Shown: piece after piece, positions 1 through 4,859 of the stretch
Layout of the letters: each line of letters opens with the position of its first letter
Position numbering within the stretch: position 1 is the stretch's first letter
Assembly: GCA_015222295.1 (NCBI GenBank)
Contig: JADFUZ010000034.1
Span: 1-5,230 of the forward strand
Direction of reading: 5' to 3'
DNA from: Chloroflexota bacterium
GTDB taxonomy: Bacteria; Chloroflexota; Dehalococcoidia; GIF9; AB-539-J10
DNA: 5,230 nucleotides
Notes under the pieces: model-generated
The model's input: only the letters and a program-made list of their open reading frames with translations
Told to the model about the DNA's origin: nothing
The model's database searches: none
Translations under genes and position numbers: made by a program

Positions 1-180
1 ATTTTCCTCTTTGCCCTCGTGCCTGTGCTCATCTTTGATCTTCTCGGTATCGTCGCCGGCTCAACCAGATATCCATTGTGGAAGTTTCTCCTTGCCTGTT
101 TCGCAGGACGAGTGCTCAGATGTCTCATCGAGGCCTACTCGGGATTCGCGCTAGTTGGCCTCTTCCCGCAATTGTGGTGA
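1..180 (+). CDS. VTT/DedA-like (YqaA-type) membrane protein, C-terminal fragment
   Basis: The first reading frame is open from base 1 to a TGA at 178-180 and gives 59 residues; the start lies outside the window. The fragment opens with a hydrophobic stretch (FLFALVPVLIFDLLGIVAG), then a polar turn (STRYPLWK), then a second amphipathic or hydrophobic stretch with GRVLR, and a hydrophobic tail ending in LFPQLW. The order 'P..IFDLLGIVAG....PLWKFLLACFAGRVLR' matches the C-terminal half of the VTT domain of small integral membrane proteins of the YqaA/DedA/SNARE-associated group, as I know the family. These proteins are thought to act in membrane lipid or membrane-potential homeostasis; the substrate of this member cannot be told. 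It converges on the radical SAM gene with only 15 bp between the stop codons and no visible terminator hairpin between them. An unrelated multi-pass membrane protein is the main alternative. Confidence 0.75.
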   Translation: MFLFALVPVLIFDLLGIVAGSTRYPLWKFLLACFAGRVLRCLIEAYSGFALVGLFPQLW

Positions 181-195
181 GGCTGGTCGGCCATC

Positions 196-1218
196 TCAGT
201 CACTTCTCTTGGTGTTCCCCCCGTACCGGTGAAAAAGCCCCTTGGCAAGCTCCGGAGTGTCTTTTAATAGCGCCCCCAGGCCCTTATCACTGTAGGACCT
301 TATGGCTACATAGCAGCCACCACATTGGTTAGTCCGCGAGAAGTCTTCTATCATTTCCTTTTGACTGGAGTACTTGTTGCGATGCAATGAGCATGGAACG
401 AAAGCCCCGTCAGGCATCACCACAAAGAATCGTATGCCAGCTTTGCAGTCCGGCATATAGCCATTTTCGAAAAACCTGAGGGTATCCAACAAGATGGCCT
501 TGGGGTTGGTTATGTACGTTGTCCGCTTTCTCAATTCTATGAGCTTGTAGATGCTTCTGCGCAATACTGCCAGTTCCTCGGGACTATCAATCAGATAGCC
601 TTTATCGCGTGTTCTCAGTGGCGTATATGCGCTATAGGACATGGACACGCCCCATTCCCTGGCCTTTTCAGCTAGAGGAAGCACCTCTCTCAGGTTGGCT
701 CTGGTTATGGCCGTGTTCAAGATAATGTCGCCATAGCCAAGCCGGGCCAGCAGGGGAATCGTTTCGGCCAGGTGTCTATACAGGCCGCGGTGCCGCCGAA
801 ACTCGTCATGTCGCTCATCAGGGAAGTCAAGTGACACCGAAAGCTGATTCACCCCGGCTTCATGCAACTCCACGTAGTTGCTTTCGTGCAACGTCACACC
901 GTTGGTGACGAGTATCAAATAGCTCGCCTTGCTGGCCTGCCTCATCGCTCTGACAATGTCCACGATATCCTTACGCAGGAGTGGCTCGCCACCGGAGATT
1001 TGCAGTAAGGGTGGGTTCAGAAGCCGGGTCAGTCTGGCATAGTCATCTGGTCCAATTTGCTTTTCATCCTTTATCAGTCCGCCGAGATCACAATGCCGGC
1101 AGTTACAGTTGCAGGAGAGCGTCACCTCGAATGACACTATCAGAGGTCGTTTGATAATGTAGTTGCGTATTCCCTTCCCAGCAACCCTGAGCGCATTTAG
1201 AGGGGAGAACTTAGCCAT
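196..1218 (-). CDS. Radical SAM enzyme with C-terminal twitch-like auxiliary cluster domain
   Basis: This 340-residue protein (from ATG 1216-1218) carries the radical SAM signature CX3CX2C at C36, C40 and C43, the ligands of the [4Fe-4S] cluster that cleaves S-adenosylmethionine. An extra Cys (C38) lies inside the motif. The SAM-binding SGGEP follows at 75-79, then VTNG (104-107) and SLD (129-131) of the partial TIM barrel. The C-terminal part has C258-x12-G271-x4-C276 and C299-x2-C302. This matches the opening of a SPASM/twitch domain (CX9-15GX4C) but offers only four Cys, enough for one auxiliary Fe-S cluster, so twitch rather than full SPASM. Such enzymes modify peptides, cofactors or small molecules; the substrate is not readable here and no precursor-peptide gene is convincing nearby. 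An in-frame GTG at 1249-1251, preceded by AAGGGG, would add 11 residues (MFRGTGIERDR). I prefer the ATG because the added stretch does not look domain-like, but the start is open. An extended -10 promoter lies upstream. Confidence 0.88.
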   Translation of the reverse strand: MAKFSPLNALRVAGKGIRNYIIKRPLIVSFEVTLSCNCNCRHCDLGGLIKDEKQIGPDDYARLTRLLNPPLLQISGGEPLLRKDIVDIVRAMRQASKASYLILVTNGVTLHESNYVELHEAGVNQLSVSLDFPDERHDEFRRHRGLYRHLAETIPLLARLGYGDIILNTAITRANLREVLPLAEKAREWGVSMSYSAYTPLRTRDKGYLIDSPEELAVLRRSIYKLIELRKRTTYITNPKAILLDTLRFFENGYMPDCKAGIRFFVVMPDGAFVPCSLHRNKYSSQKEMIEDFSRTNQCGGCYVAIRSYSDKGLGALLKDTPELAKGLFHRYGGNTKRSD

Positions 1219-1395
1219 TCTATCTCTCTCTATTCCAGTCCCCCGAAACACTCGACCCCTTGTTATTCACATGAGGCACTGCACAGCACGCTACGCTCTT
1301 GCAGTCGCTTCGGCTCGATTTCTGAATTCCCCCGGCAAGAAATGCCATGGTTGCAGCGCACACAATGATATCGGCAGCCACGGCGTCGGCAGGTC

Positions 1396-1423
1396 ATTAT
1401 AGCAAATATGGAGTTCACGTAAG
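1396..1423 (-). promoter_or_regulatory. Extended -10 promoter for the radical SAM gene
   Basis: On the - strand the sequence TGCTATAAT (1404 down to 1396) is a perfect -10 hexamer with the TGn extension. A weak -35 match, CTTACG (3 of 6), lies 16 nt upstream at 1423-1418. Transcription would begin near 1389, giving a leader of roughly 140-170 nt depending on the start codon used. The prediction rests on motif matching only. Confidence 0.5.
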
Positions 1424-1434
1424 ATAGATCGTGA
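1415..1434. repeat. Inverted repeat between the divergent promoters (possible operator)
   Basis: TCACG and CGTGA form 5-bp arms separated by 10 bp (TAAGATAGAT). The element lies between the - strand -10 box (1396-1404) and the + strand -35 box (1442-1447). A second, wider pair, CGGCAGG (1387-1393) and CCTGCCG (1451-1457), is centred within about 3 bp of the same point. The position is right for a dimeric regulator acting on both promoters, but arms this short occur often by chance. No CIRCE-type heat-shock operator is present. Confidence 0.25.
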
Positions 1435-1441
1435 CGATAAG

Positions 1442-1470
1442 TGGTCAAATCCTGCCGGTCAAGATATGAT
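1442..1470 (+). promoter_or_regulatory. Sigma70-like promoter for the J-protein/GTPase operon
   Basis: TGGTCA at 1442-1447 (4 of 6 to TTGACA) and TATGAT at 1465-1470 (5 of 6 to TATAAT) are separated by exactly 17 bp. Transcription would start near 1477, leaving a leader of only about 12 nt before the ATG at 1489. The -35 box overlaps the alternative GTG at 1441, which argues against that codon as the translation start. Confidence 0.42.
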
Positions 1471-1488
1471 GTTAGAATAACAGCAGGA

Positions 1489-2148
1489 ATGGCTAAGGAT
1501 TACTATCGCATCCTGGGAGTCCCCCTGAATGCCAGCGACGATACGGTCAAGAAGGCTTACCGAAAGCTAGCTATGAAGTATCATCCCGACCGCAATCCCG
1601 GTAAGGAGAAAGCGGCCAACGAGAGATTCAAGGAAATAAACGAGGCCTATGGCATCCTGGGCGATCCGGGAAAGAGAAAGCAATACGACCGATTTGGGAC
1701 AGTGGGCGATGTGGGTGACATATTTGGCAGCAACGCCACCAGAGCCACCTTCGAGGACTTGATGAGGGATTTCGGCGGGTCCGGGCTCGGTTTTGGCTTT
1801 CTGGACAACATTTTCGGTGATTCCCTCAGAGGCAGGGGCTATTCCTTCTCCTTCAGAAATTTCGGCGGCCCGGGAGGAATACGGTTCAAGAGCGCGCCGG
1901 GAGGCAGGATTAGCCTGGATGAGATCTTCGGCAGAGTTCAAAAGGCGCAGGATGTCCAGTACGAGCTGTCCATTACTCCGAAAGAAGCCTCAAGAGGAAC
2001 AACGAAACGCTTGACCAGGAACGGAAGAAGGCTGGAGGTGAAAATCCCTCCCGAGGTGAAGACAGGCGCCCTGGTCAAGCTCAGAAACGCTTGCCAGATA
2101 ACGGATGGTCATCCCGGAGACATCGTAATTCGAGTCAGAGTCAAGTAG
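1489..2148 (+). CDS. J-domain co-chaperone, short DnaJ/CbpA-like protein with a single C-terminal domain
   Basis: The 219-residue product begins with a complete J domain (residues 2-70). It has the HPD tripeptide at 32-34 that stimulates the Hsp70 (DnaK) ATPase, the helix II pattern KKAYRKLAMKYH, and the helix III-IV pattern FKEINEAYGILGDPGKRKQYDRFG. Residues 71-139 are a Gly/Phe-rich linker (repeats such as DFGG, GFGF, NFGGPGG). Residues 155-219 resemble one beta-sandwich substrate-binding domain of the DnaJ C-terminal family (ITPKEASRGTTK...V.IPPEVKTGALVKLR). There is no CXXCXGXG zinc finger and no second C-terminal domain or dimerisation tail, so it is much shorter than DnaJ (about 375 aa) or CbpA (about 300 aa). 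I chose the ATG because MAKDYYRILGV is the canonical J-domain start; an in-frame GTG at 1441 lies in the promoter. AGGA directly abuts the ATG, too close for a normal ribosome binding site. The GTPase gene follows after 3 nt. Confidence 0.93.
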   Translation: MAKDYYRILGVPLNASDDTVKKAYRKLAMKYHPDRNPGKEKAANERFKEINEAYGILGDPGKRKQYDRFGTVGDVGDIFGSNATRATFEDLMRDFGGSGLGFGFLDNIFGDSLRGRGYSFSFRNFGGPGGIRFKSAPGGRISLDEIFGRVQKAQDVQYELSITPKEASRGTTKRLTRNGRRLEVKIPPEVKTGALVKLRNACQITDGHPGDIVIRVRVK

Positions 2149-2151
2149 CGT

Positions 2152-3132
2152 ATGCCCGCCAATCTACCACCGCAGTACTTTGAGGCCGAAAAGCGCTATC
2201 GAGCGGCCAAGGACGCCGACAAGAAAATCGAAGCCTTGCAAACAATGCTTGCTATCATGCCCAGGCACAAGGGCACCGACAAGCTCCACGGAGAACTCAG
2301 ACGCAAGATCGCCAAGCTATCACAGGAAGCGGAAAGGAAATATGCCACAGCCAGGAGAGCTGGCTTTCTTATTCGAAAGGAGGGCGCCGGGCAGGTGATG
2401 CTGGTGGGGCCGGCCAACGTCGGCAAATCGCAGTTGCTGGCAGCGCTCACCGAAGCGTCTCCTGAGATAGCCGGGTACCCCTTTACCACCAAGACCCTCG
2501 TGCCAGGCATGATGAGATTCGAAGATATCCAGATTCAACTCGTGGACACTCCACCGATGGGACATAGGAATGTGAGGACGTTGTTAGCCAACCCACTCAG
2601 GGGCGCCGACCTCATTGCCATCGTCGTGGACCTGGACACGGAACCCATAGGCCAGGTCGAGGCCACGCTTCAAGCCCTGGCTGAAGCAAGCATAGAGCCT
2701 GGGCTGGACAGTGCCCGAGAGGCCGACCACGAAAGCTACCAGAGAAGAATGCTGATTATCGCCAACAAGGACGATTTGCCGACATCAAGCAGCAAGCGGC
2801 TAAGGTTGAACGAACGATATGGCACGCGGTTTCCCGTGCTCTCGATATCGGCGAAACAAGGCAAAGGACTGGACGAATTGAAGACAGGCATCTATCGGGC
2901 CCTGGATATCATTCGCGTCTATACCAAAGCCCCGGGAACCAAGGCTGACCTGACCGAACCCGTGATTCTAGAGAGAGGCAGCACCGTGAACGACGCTGCC
3001 GAGTCTATCCACAAGGACTTCAAGAACGAATTGAAGTACGCAGTCATCTGGGGCTCCGGGAAGTACGATGGACAGAATGTAAGCAGGACACACGTCCTTC
3101 AGGACCGAGACATAATCGAGTTCCACATCTAG
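2152..3132 (+). CDS. Obg/DRG-like GTPase with C-terminal TGS domain
   Basis: This 326-residue protein starts with a charged, probably helical region (1-75, rich in Lys, Arg, Glu and Ala). The GTPase domain follows: G1/P-loop GPANVGKS (86-93), a likely G2 in YPFTTKT (109-115), G3 DTPPMG (132-137), G4 NKDD (205-208) and G5 SAK (233-235). Residues 253-326 match a TGS domain, ending in the typical TH.L.D.DIIEFHI. The order (helical region, G domain, TGS) and the GYPFTT motif place it near the DRG branch of the Obg superfamily. Members of that branch bind ribosomes or translation factors in archaea and eukaryotes. The G3 motif is unusual: the expected DxxG reads D-T-P-P, with Gly two residues later. 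No clear Shine-Dalgarno site precedes the ATG, and with a 3-nt gap after the J-protein stop, translation probably depends on re-initiation. A role with the J protein at the ribosome is inferred from position only. Confidence 0.88.
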   Translation: MPANLPPQYFEAEKRYRAAKDADKKIEALQTMLAIMPRHKGTDKLHGELRRKIAKLSQEAERKYATARRAGFLIRKEGAGQVMLVGPANVGKSQLLAALTEASPEIAGYPFTTKTLVPGMMRFEDIQIQLVDTPPMGHRNVRTLLANPLRGADLIAIVVDLDTEPIGQVEATLQALAEASIEPGLDSAREADHESYQRRMLIIANKDDLPTSSSKRLRLNERYGTRFPVLSISAKQGKGLDELKTGIYRALDIIRVYTKAPGTKADLTEPVILERGSTVNDAAESIHKDFKNELKYAVIWGSGKYDGQNVSRTHVLQDRDIIEFHI

Positions 3133-3202
3133 CCCGCCTTCTCGCCAGACGCTGCTGCCCCATGCTTCGAGAGAAAATCCGTCAAGCAGTAGCTTCGTGT
3201 GC

Positions 3203-3231
3203 TTGCAATTTCGATTGTAGTCTGATATAGT
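3203..3231 (+). promoter_or_regulatory. Extended -10 promoter for the zinc-ribbon gene
   Basis: TTGCAA at 3203-3208 (4 of 6 to TTGACA), a 17-bp spacer, and TATAGT at 3226-3231 (5 of 6) preceded by the TGn extension at 3223-3225 form a good sigma70-like promoter. Transcription would begin near 3238, giving a leader of about 112 nt. That leader holds a tandem TATAGG repeat (3245-3256) and the start-codon hairpin. No convincing terminator for the upstream GTPase gene separates the two units, so some read-through is possible. Confidence 0.5.
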
Positions 3232-3298
3232 TGCGTTGGTCGATTATAGGTATAGGTTATCGCGCCCTTAAGTGTACTCTTTTAGTTCTCTTTGCAGA

Positions 3299-3352
3299 CG
3301 TTGGATGACCGAAATCTAGACAGCTATTATTAAAAAAGGAGGTCATCCAATG
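3299..3352 (+). promoter_or_regulatory. Leader hairpin that sequesters the ribosome binding site and start codon
   Basis: TTGGATGACC (3301-3310) and GGTCATCCAA (3341-3350) are a perfect 10-bp inverted repeat. It extends outward by a G-U pair (3300-3351) and a C-G pair (3299-3352), giving a 12-bp RNA helix with a 30-nt loop. The 3' arm contains the last three bases of the Shine-Dalgarno site (AGGAGGT, 3337-3343) and all of the ATG (3350-3352), so the folded leader should hinder initiation. A four-codon frame, ATG ACC GAA ATC TAG (3305-3319), starts in the 5' arm, and its translation would melt the helix. The helix is read directly from the sequence; regulation by temperature, a leader peptide or a protein is inference. 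As DNA, the same arms could be paired operator half-sites. Confidence 0.6.
3337..3343 (+). promoter_or_regulatory. Strong Shine-Dalgarno site of the zinc-ribbon gene
   Basis: AGGAGGT lies 6 nt before the ATG at 3350 and follows a run of A residues. It is an almost ideal ribosome binding site and fixes the start. Its last three bases take part in the leader hairpin. Confidence 0.85.
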
Positions 3353-3649
3353 GGATTTGCAGACAAGAACCTACAATGCGCTGAGTGTGGTGCCACATTC
3401 ACCTTTACTGCTGAAGAGCAGGAATTCTACGCTTCCAAGGGATACACCAACGAGCCAAAGCGCTGCCCGGCCTGTCGTGAAGCAAGGAGAGCCCAGCGCG
3501 ACAGCTTTGGTGGTTACAGGACCAGGCGCCAGATGTATCCGGCAGTATGCGCCCAATGTGGTAAGGAATGTGAGGTGCCGTTCGAGCCCAGAGAGGGCAG
3601 ACCAGTCTATTGTAGTGACTGCTACAGCAAGGTCAGGATGTCAGCCTGA
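3350..3649 (+). CDS. Double zinc-ribbon protein (zf-trcl type plus CxxC-x17-CxxC domain)
   Basis: The 99-residue product has two putative Zn sites. The first uses C10-x2-C13 and C39-x2-C42 around F.FTAEEQEFY..KGY, the pattern of the 'probable zinc-ribbon' family (zf-trcl). The second uses C67-x2-C70, exactly 17 residues, then C88-x2-C91, with the typical VPF.P..GRPVYCSDC; this is the CxxC-x17-CxxC domain. A ninth Cys (C74) lies in the second site. The linker (43-63) is rich in Arg and Gln (CREARRAQR, YRTRR) and could contact nucleic acid. Related small proteins are common in Chloroflexota, Bacillota and deltaproteobacterial groups; their function is not established to my knowledge. The start is secure from the AGGAGGT site. 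The gene has its own promoter, a start-codon hairpin, and a stop codon inside another hairpin, all pointing to post-transcriptional control. It is convergent with the MBL-fold gene. Confidence 0.9.
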   Translation: MGFADKNLQCAECGATFTFTAEEQEFYASKGYTNEPKRCPACREARRAQRDSFGGYRTRRQMYPAVCAQCGKECEVPFEPREGRPVYCSDCYSKVRMSA

Positions 3650-3667
3650 CAATAGTTAGGCTGACAT
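3638..3667 (+). terminator. Hairpin over the stop codon of the zinc-ribbon gene
   Basis: ATGTCAGCCTGAC (3638-3650) pairs with GTTAGGCTGACAT (3655-3667): 13 pairs with one G-U (3648-3657) and an AATA tetraloop. The stop codon TGA (3647-3649) and the last three codons are inside the stem. No U-tract follows, so it may protect or punctuate the mRNA end rather than terminate alone. The next hairpin begins only 4 nt later. Confidence 0.6.
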
Positions 3668-3671
3668 GAAT

Positions 3672-3704
3672 TCGAAGGGGCTGGGTGAAAACCAGCCCCT
3701 TCGA
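3672..3704. terminator. Strong 13-bp hairpin, probable bidirectional transcription terminator
   Basis: TCGAAGGGGCTGG (3672-3684) and CCAGCCCCTTCGA (3692-3704) pair perfectly around a 7-nt loop (GTGAAAA). The GC-rich stem lies 22 bp after the stop of the zinc-ribbon gene and between convergent genes. Neither strand has a proper U-tract next to the stem, so intrinsic termination would be non-canonical. A 3' stability element or an exonuclease block is the alternative. Confidence 0.6.
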
Positions 3705-3735
3705 GACTAAGAGGCACAGAAAAACCACCTTAGTC
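3705..3735. repeat. Third inverted repeat of the convergent spacer
   Basis: GACTAAG (3705-3711) and CTTAGTC (3729-3735) form a perfect 7-bp stem around a 17-nt loop containing AAAAA (3720-3724). It abuts the preceding hairpin with no spacing, so the two could stack coaxially in RNA. Confidence 0.5.
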
Positions 3736-3745
3736 CGATGAGCTT

Positions 3746-3763
3746 TCTCCCACAGGAGGGAGA
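3746..3763. repeat. Fourth inverted repeat of the convergent spacer
   Basis: TCTCCC (3746-3751) and GGGAGA (3758-3763) form a 6-bp stem around the loop ACAGGA. It lies in the spacer 53-70 bp downstream of the MBL-fold stop codon on the - strand. Confidence 0.4.
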
Positions 3764-3767
3764 CCTC

Positions 3768-3781
3768 TAGCGCCGGCGCTA
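3768..3781. repeat. 14-bp perfect palindrome downstream of the MBL-fold gene
   Basis: TAGCGCCGGCGCTA is fully self-complementary with no loop, so it fits a protein-binding site or cruciform tip better than an RNA hairpin. It lies 35 bp past the stop of the MBL-fold gene on the - strand and ends the row of inverted repeats that begins at 3638. Confidence 0.5.
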
Positions 3782-3815
3782 TTGTCAGCACATCGGCGAC
3801 CTGTCACTGCGACGC

Positions 3816-4745
3816 CTATGAGGAGGACTTGCGCGAGCCATTCGACTCTTTTCGTATTATGCCGCTGATCATAGCTTTCGTAATGGTGGTCATGAGTTCC
3901 TGGCTCATGTAGGGAAGGTCACTCTTCTCCAGTATCTCAGAAGCGAGTTTCCGCGCTGTTTTGTCCATGTCACCGGTAACCCGATACTGCTCAATAATGT
4001 CGTTCTTGACCTGCTCCGCGTGCACCAATCCCCGCCGCAACACGTCTTTCGCCTGTTCACCGACCAGGACACCATGGTGATCGAAAGCACACAGTTGCAC
4101 ATCGTGAGCAACCAGCTTACTCAGTGATTCCAGATACGCGGAGAAGTCATACTGGGCTGAAGGGTAAGAGAGTTCACCTTGAGCGCCTGTGGGAAACGGC
4201 GCAGCGTCTGTGGGGAAGATAGCCCCCAAACAGGGCACGTAGGTCCCGATGCAGCATCTGCTGTGGCCCGGGACTTCAATGAAACGAGCTTCAATCCCAT
4301 CGCCGAGATCCACGACATCCTTCTCCCTCACAACCCGATCAACCTTAATTTCATCGATTTGTAGATTCAGTCGCTCATACTCGCCCTGCAGACCCGATTT
4401 CTCAATCATCCTCTTGTTGACGTCGGCGATGTAACTGACCACCTTCTTCTTGGAGAACACCTCCTTGGAATAGGCCGAAGCGAGCACCTCCATACGCGGA
4501 AACCTGCGCTTCAAATACGGCACAGCACCGCAATGGTCGAAATGGGAATGGGGAATCACCAGGTACCTGATCCTGTCCAGGTCGAACTCCATCCTTGACA
4601 ATTGCGTCTCCAGGCAAGGCGCTACGTAACTCATCCCACCGCCAATAATCATGGCATCCTTGCCTCTCAGCAGATACAAGCACATATCGTATGTACCCAG
4701 GAAATCTATCCTGTCCGCGATTTTGCCAGGCTCCTTGATCCACAT
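3816..4745 (-). CDS. MBL-fold metallo-hydrolase
   Basis: The 309-residue protein has the metallo-beta-lactamase signature HSHFDH (H66, H68, D70, H71), with further expected metal ligands H161 (VPGHS), D180 (FPTDA) and H223 or H224 (FDHHG). This set should bind two Zn or Fe ions and support hydrolysis or, in some relatives, redox chemistry. After the MBL core (about 10-230), the tail (about 231-300) looks helical, with the pattern GDMDKTARKLASEILEKSDLPYMSQELMTTI. No flavodoxin domain follows, so it is not a full flavodiiron protein. A region rich in Lys, Glu and Val (94-146) is inserted after the first motif. The substrate cannot be told. I start at the ATG 4743-4745 because AGGAGG lies 7 nt upstream; the longer in-frame opening from 4823 adds 26 residues of unrelated look (MTQGARVIGESCC...). 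The gene is convergent with the zinc-ribbon gene and divergent from the gene at 5066. Confidence 0.88.
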   Translation of the reverse strand: MWIKEPGKIADRIDFLGTYDMCLYLLRGKDAMIIGGGMSYVAPCLETQLSRMEFDLDRIRYLVIPHSHFDHCGAVPYLKRRFPRMEVLASAYSKEVFSKKKVVSYIADVNKRMIEKSGLQGEYERLNLQIDEIKVDRVVREKDVVDLGDGIEARFIEVPGHSRCCIGTYVPCLGAIFPTDAAPFPTGAQGELSYPSAQYDFSAYLESLSKLVAHDVQLCAFDHHGVLVGEQAKDVLRRGLVHAEQVKNDIIEQYRVTGDMDKTARKLASEILEKSDLPYMSQELMTTITKAMISGIIRKESNGSRKSSS

Positions 4746-4752
4746 AGTAGGT

Positions 4753-4758
4753 CCTCCT
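4753..4758 (-). promoter_or_regulatory. Shine-Dalgarno site deciding the MBL-fold start
   Basis: On the - strand AGGAGG (within AAAGGAGGAC) lies 7 nt before the ATG at 4745-4743. It identifies that ATG, not the upstream in-frame codon at 4823, as the translation start. Confidence 0.85.
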
Positions 4759-4772
4759 TTGTAGAACGGACG

Positions 4773-4830
4773 TTGACCGAGAGGACAGCATGATTCCCCG
4801 ATGACTCTGGCCCCTTGGGTCATTGACCGA
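4773..4830. repeat. Direct repeat of TTGACCGA in the MBL-fold leader region
   Basis: TTGACCGA occurs at 4773-4780 and 4823-4830, exactly 50 bp apart. The second copy overlaps two small dyads: GGTCA-T-TGACC (4818-4828) and TTGA-N4-TCAA (4823-4834). Both copies lie downstream of the predicted MBL-fold transcription start, as roadblock-type operators would. They may also be chance. Confidence 0.35.
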
Positions 4831-4859
4831 TCAACTTCCGAGGCGTTTGCGAATCACGA

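Larger units (their letters stand above)
3291..3364. repeat. 9-bp direct repeat flanking the start-codon hairpin
   Basis: TTTGCAGAC occurs at 3291-3299 and again at 3356-3364, enclosing 56 bp that include both arms of the 3299-3352 inverted repeat. The second copy is coding (F3, A4, D5 of the zinc-ribbon protein). It could be the trace of a small insertion or local duplication, or chance. Confidence 0.6.

Noticed and set aside
78..332. 84-residue + strand frame near the left edge
   Set aside because: It overlaps the VTT fragment in another frame and the radical SAM gene on the opposite strand, and its composition is not protein-like.
1263..1448. Cys-rich 61-residue frame on the - strand just upstream of the radical SAM gene, tempting as a RiPP precursor peptide
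   Set aside because: It begins with TTG, and both that codon and its internal Met codon lie at or upstream of the predicted - strand start of transcription (about 1389), so it would not be made from that promoter. It also overlaps the + strand promoter, and its Cys spacing and Arg-rich text match no precursor family I know.
1441..1488. Upstream GTG start for the J protein
   Set aside because: It would add 16 residues before the canonical MAKDYY start, and the codon overlaps the predicted -35 box.
1380..1490. CIRCE heat-shock operator expected near a dnaJ-type gene
   Set aside because: No TTAGCACTC-N9-GAGTGCTAA or close variant is present.
3133..3180. Intrinsic terminator after the GTPase gene
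   Set aside because: Only a 6-bp stem including a wobble (3140-3145 with CGAGAG) around a loop of about 20 nt, with no U-tract; too weak to call.
3638..3781. CRISPR array or integron attC site in the hairpin cluster
   Set aside because: The inverted repeats differ in sequence and no unit recurs with spacers. No integrase gene or clear attC core sites are seen.
4746..4823. 26-residue N-terminal extension of the MBL-fold protein
   Set aside because: AGGAGG sits 7 nt before the internal ATG at 4745, and the extension would be translated across that ribosome binding site.
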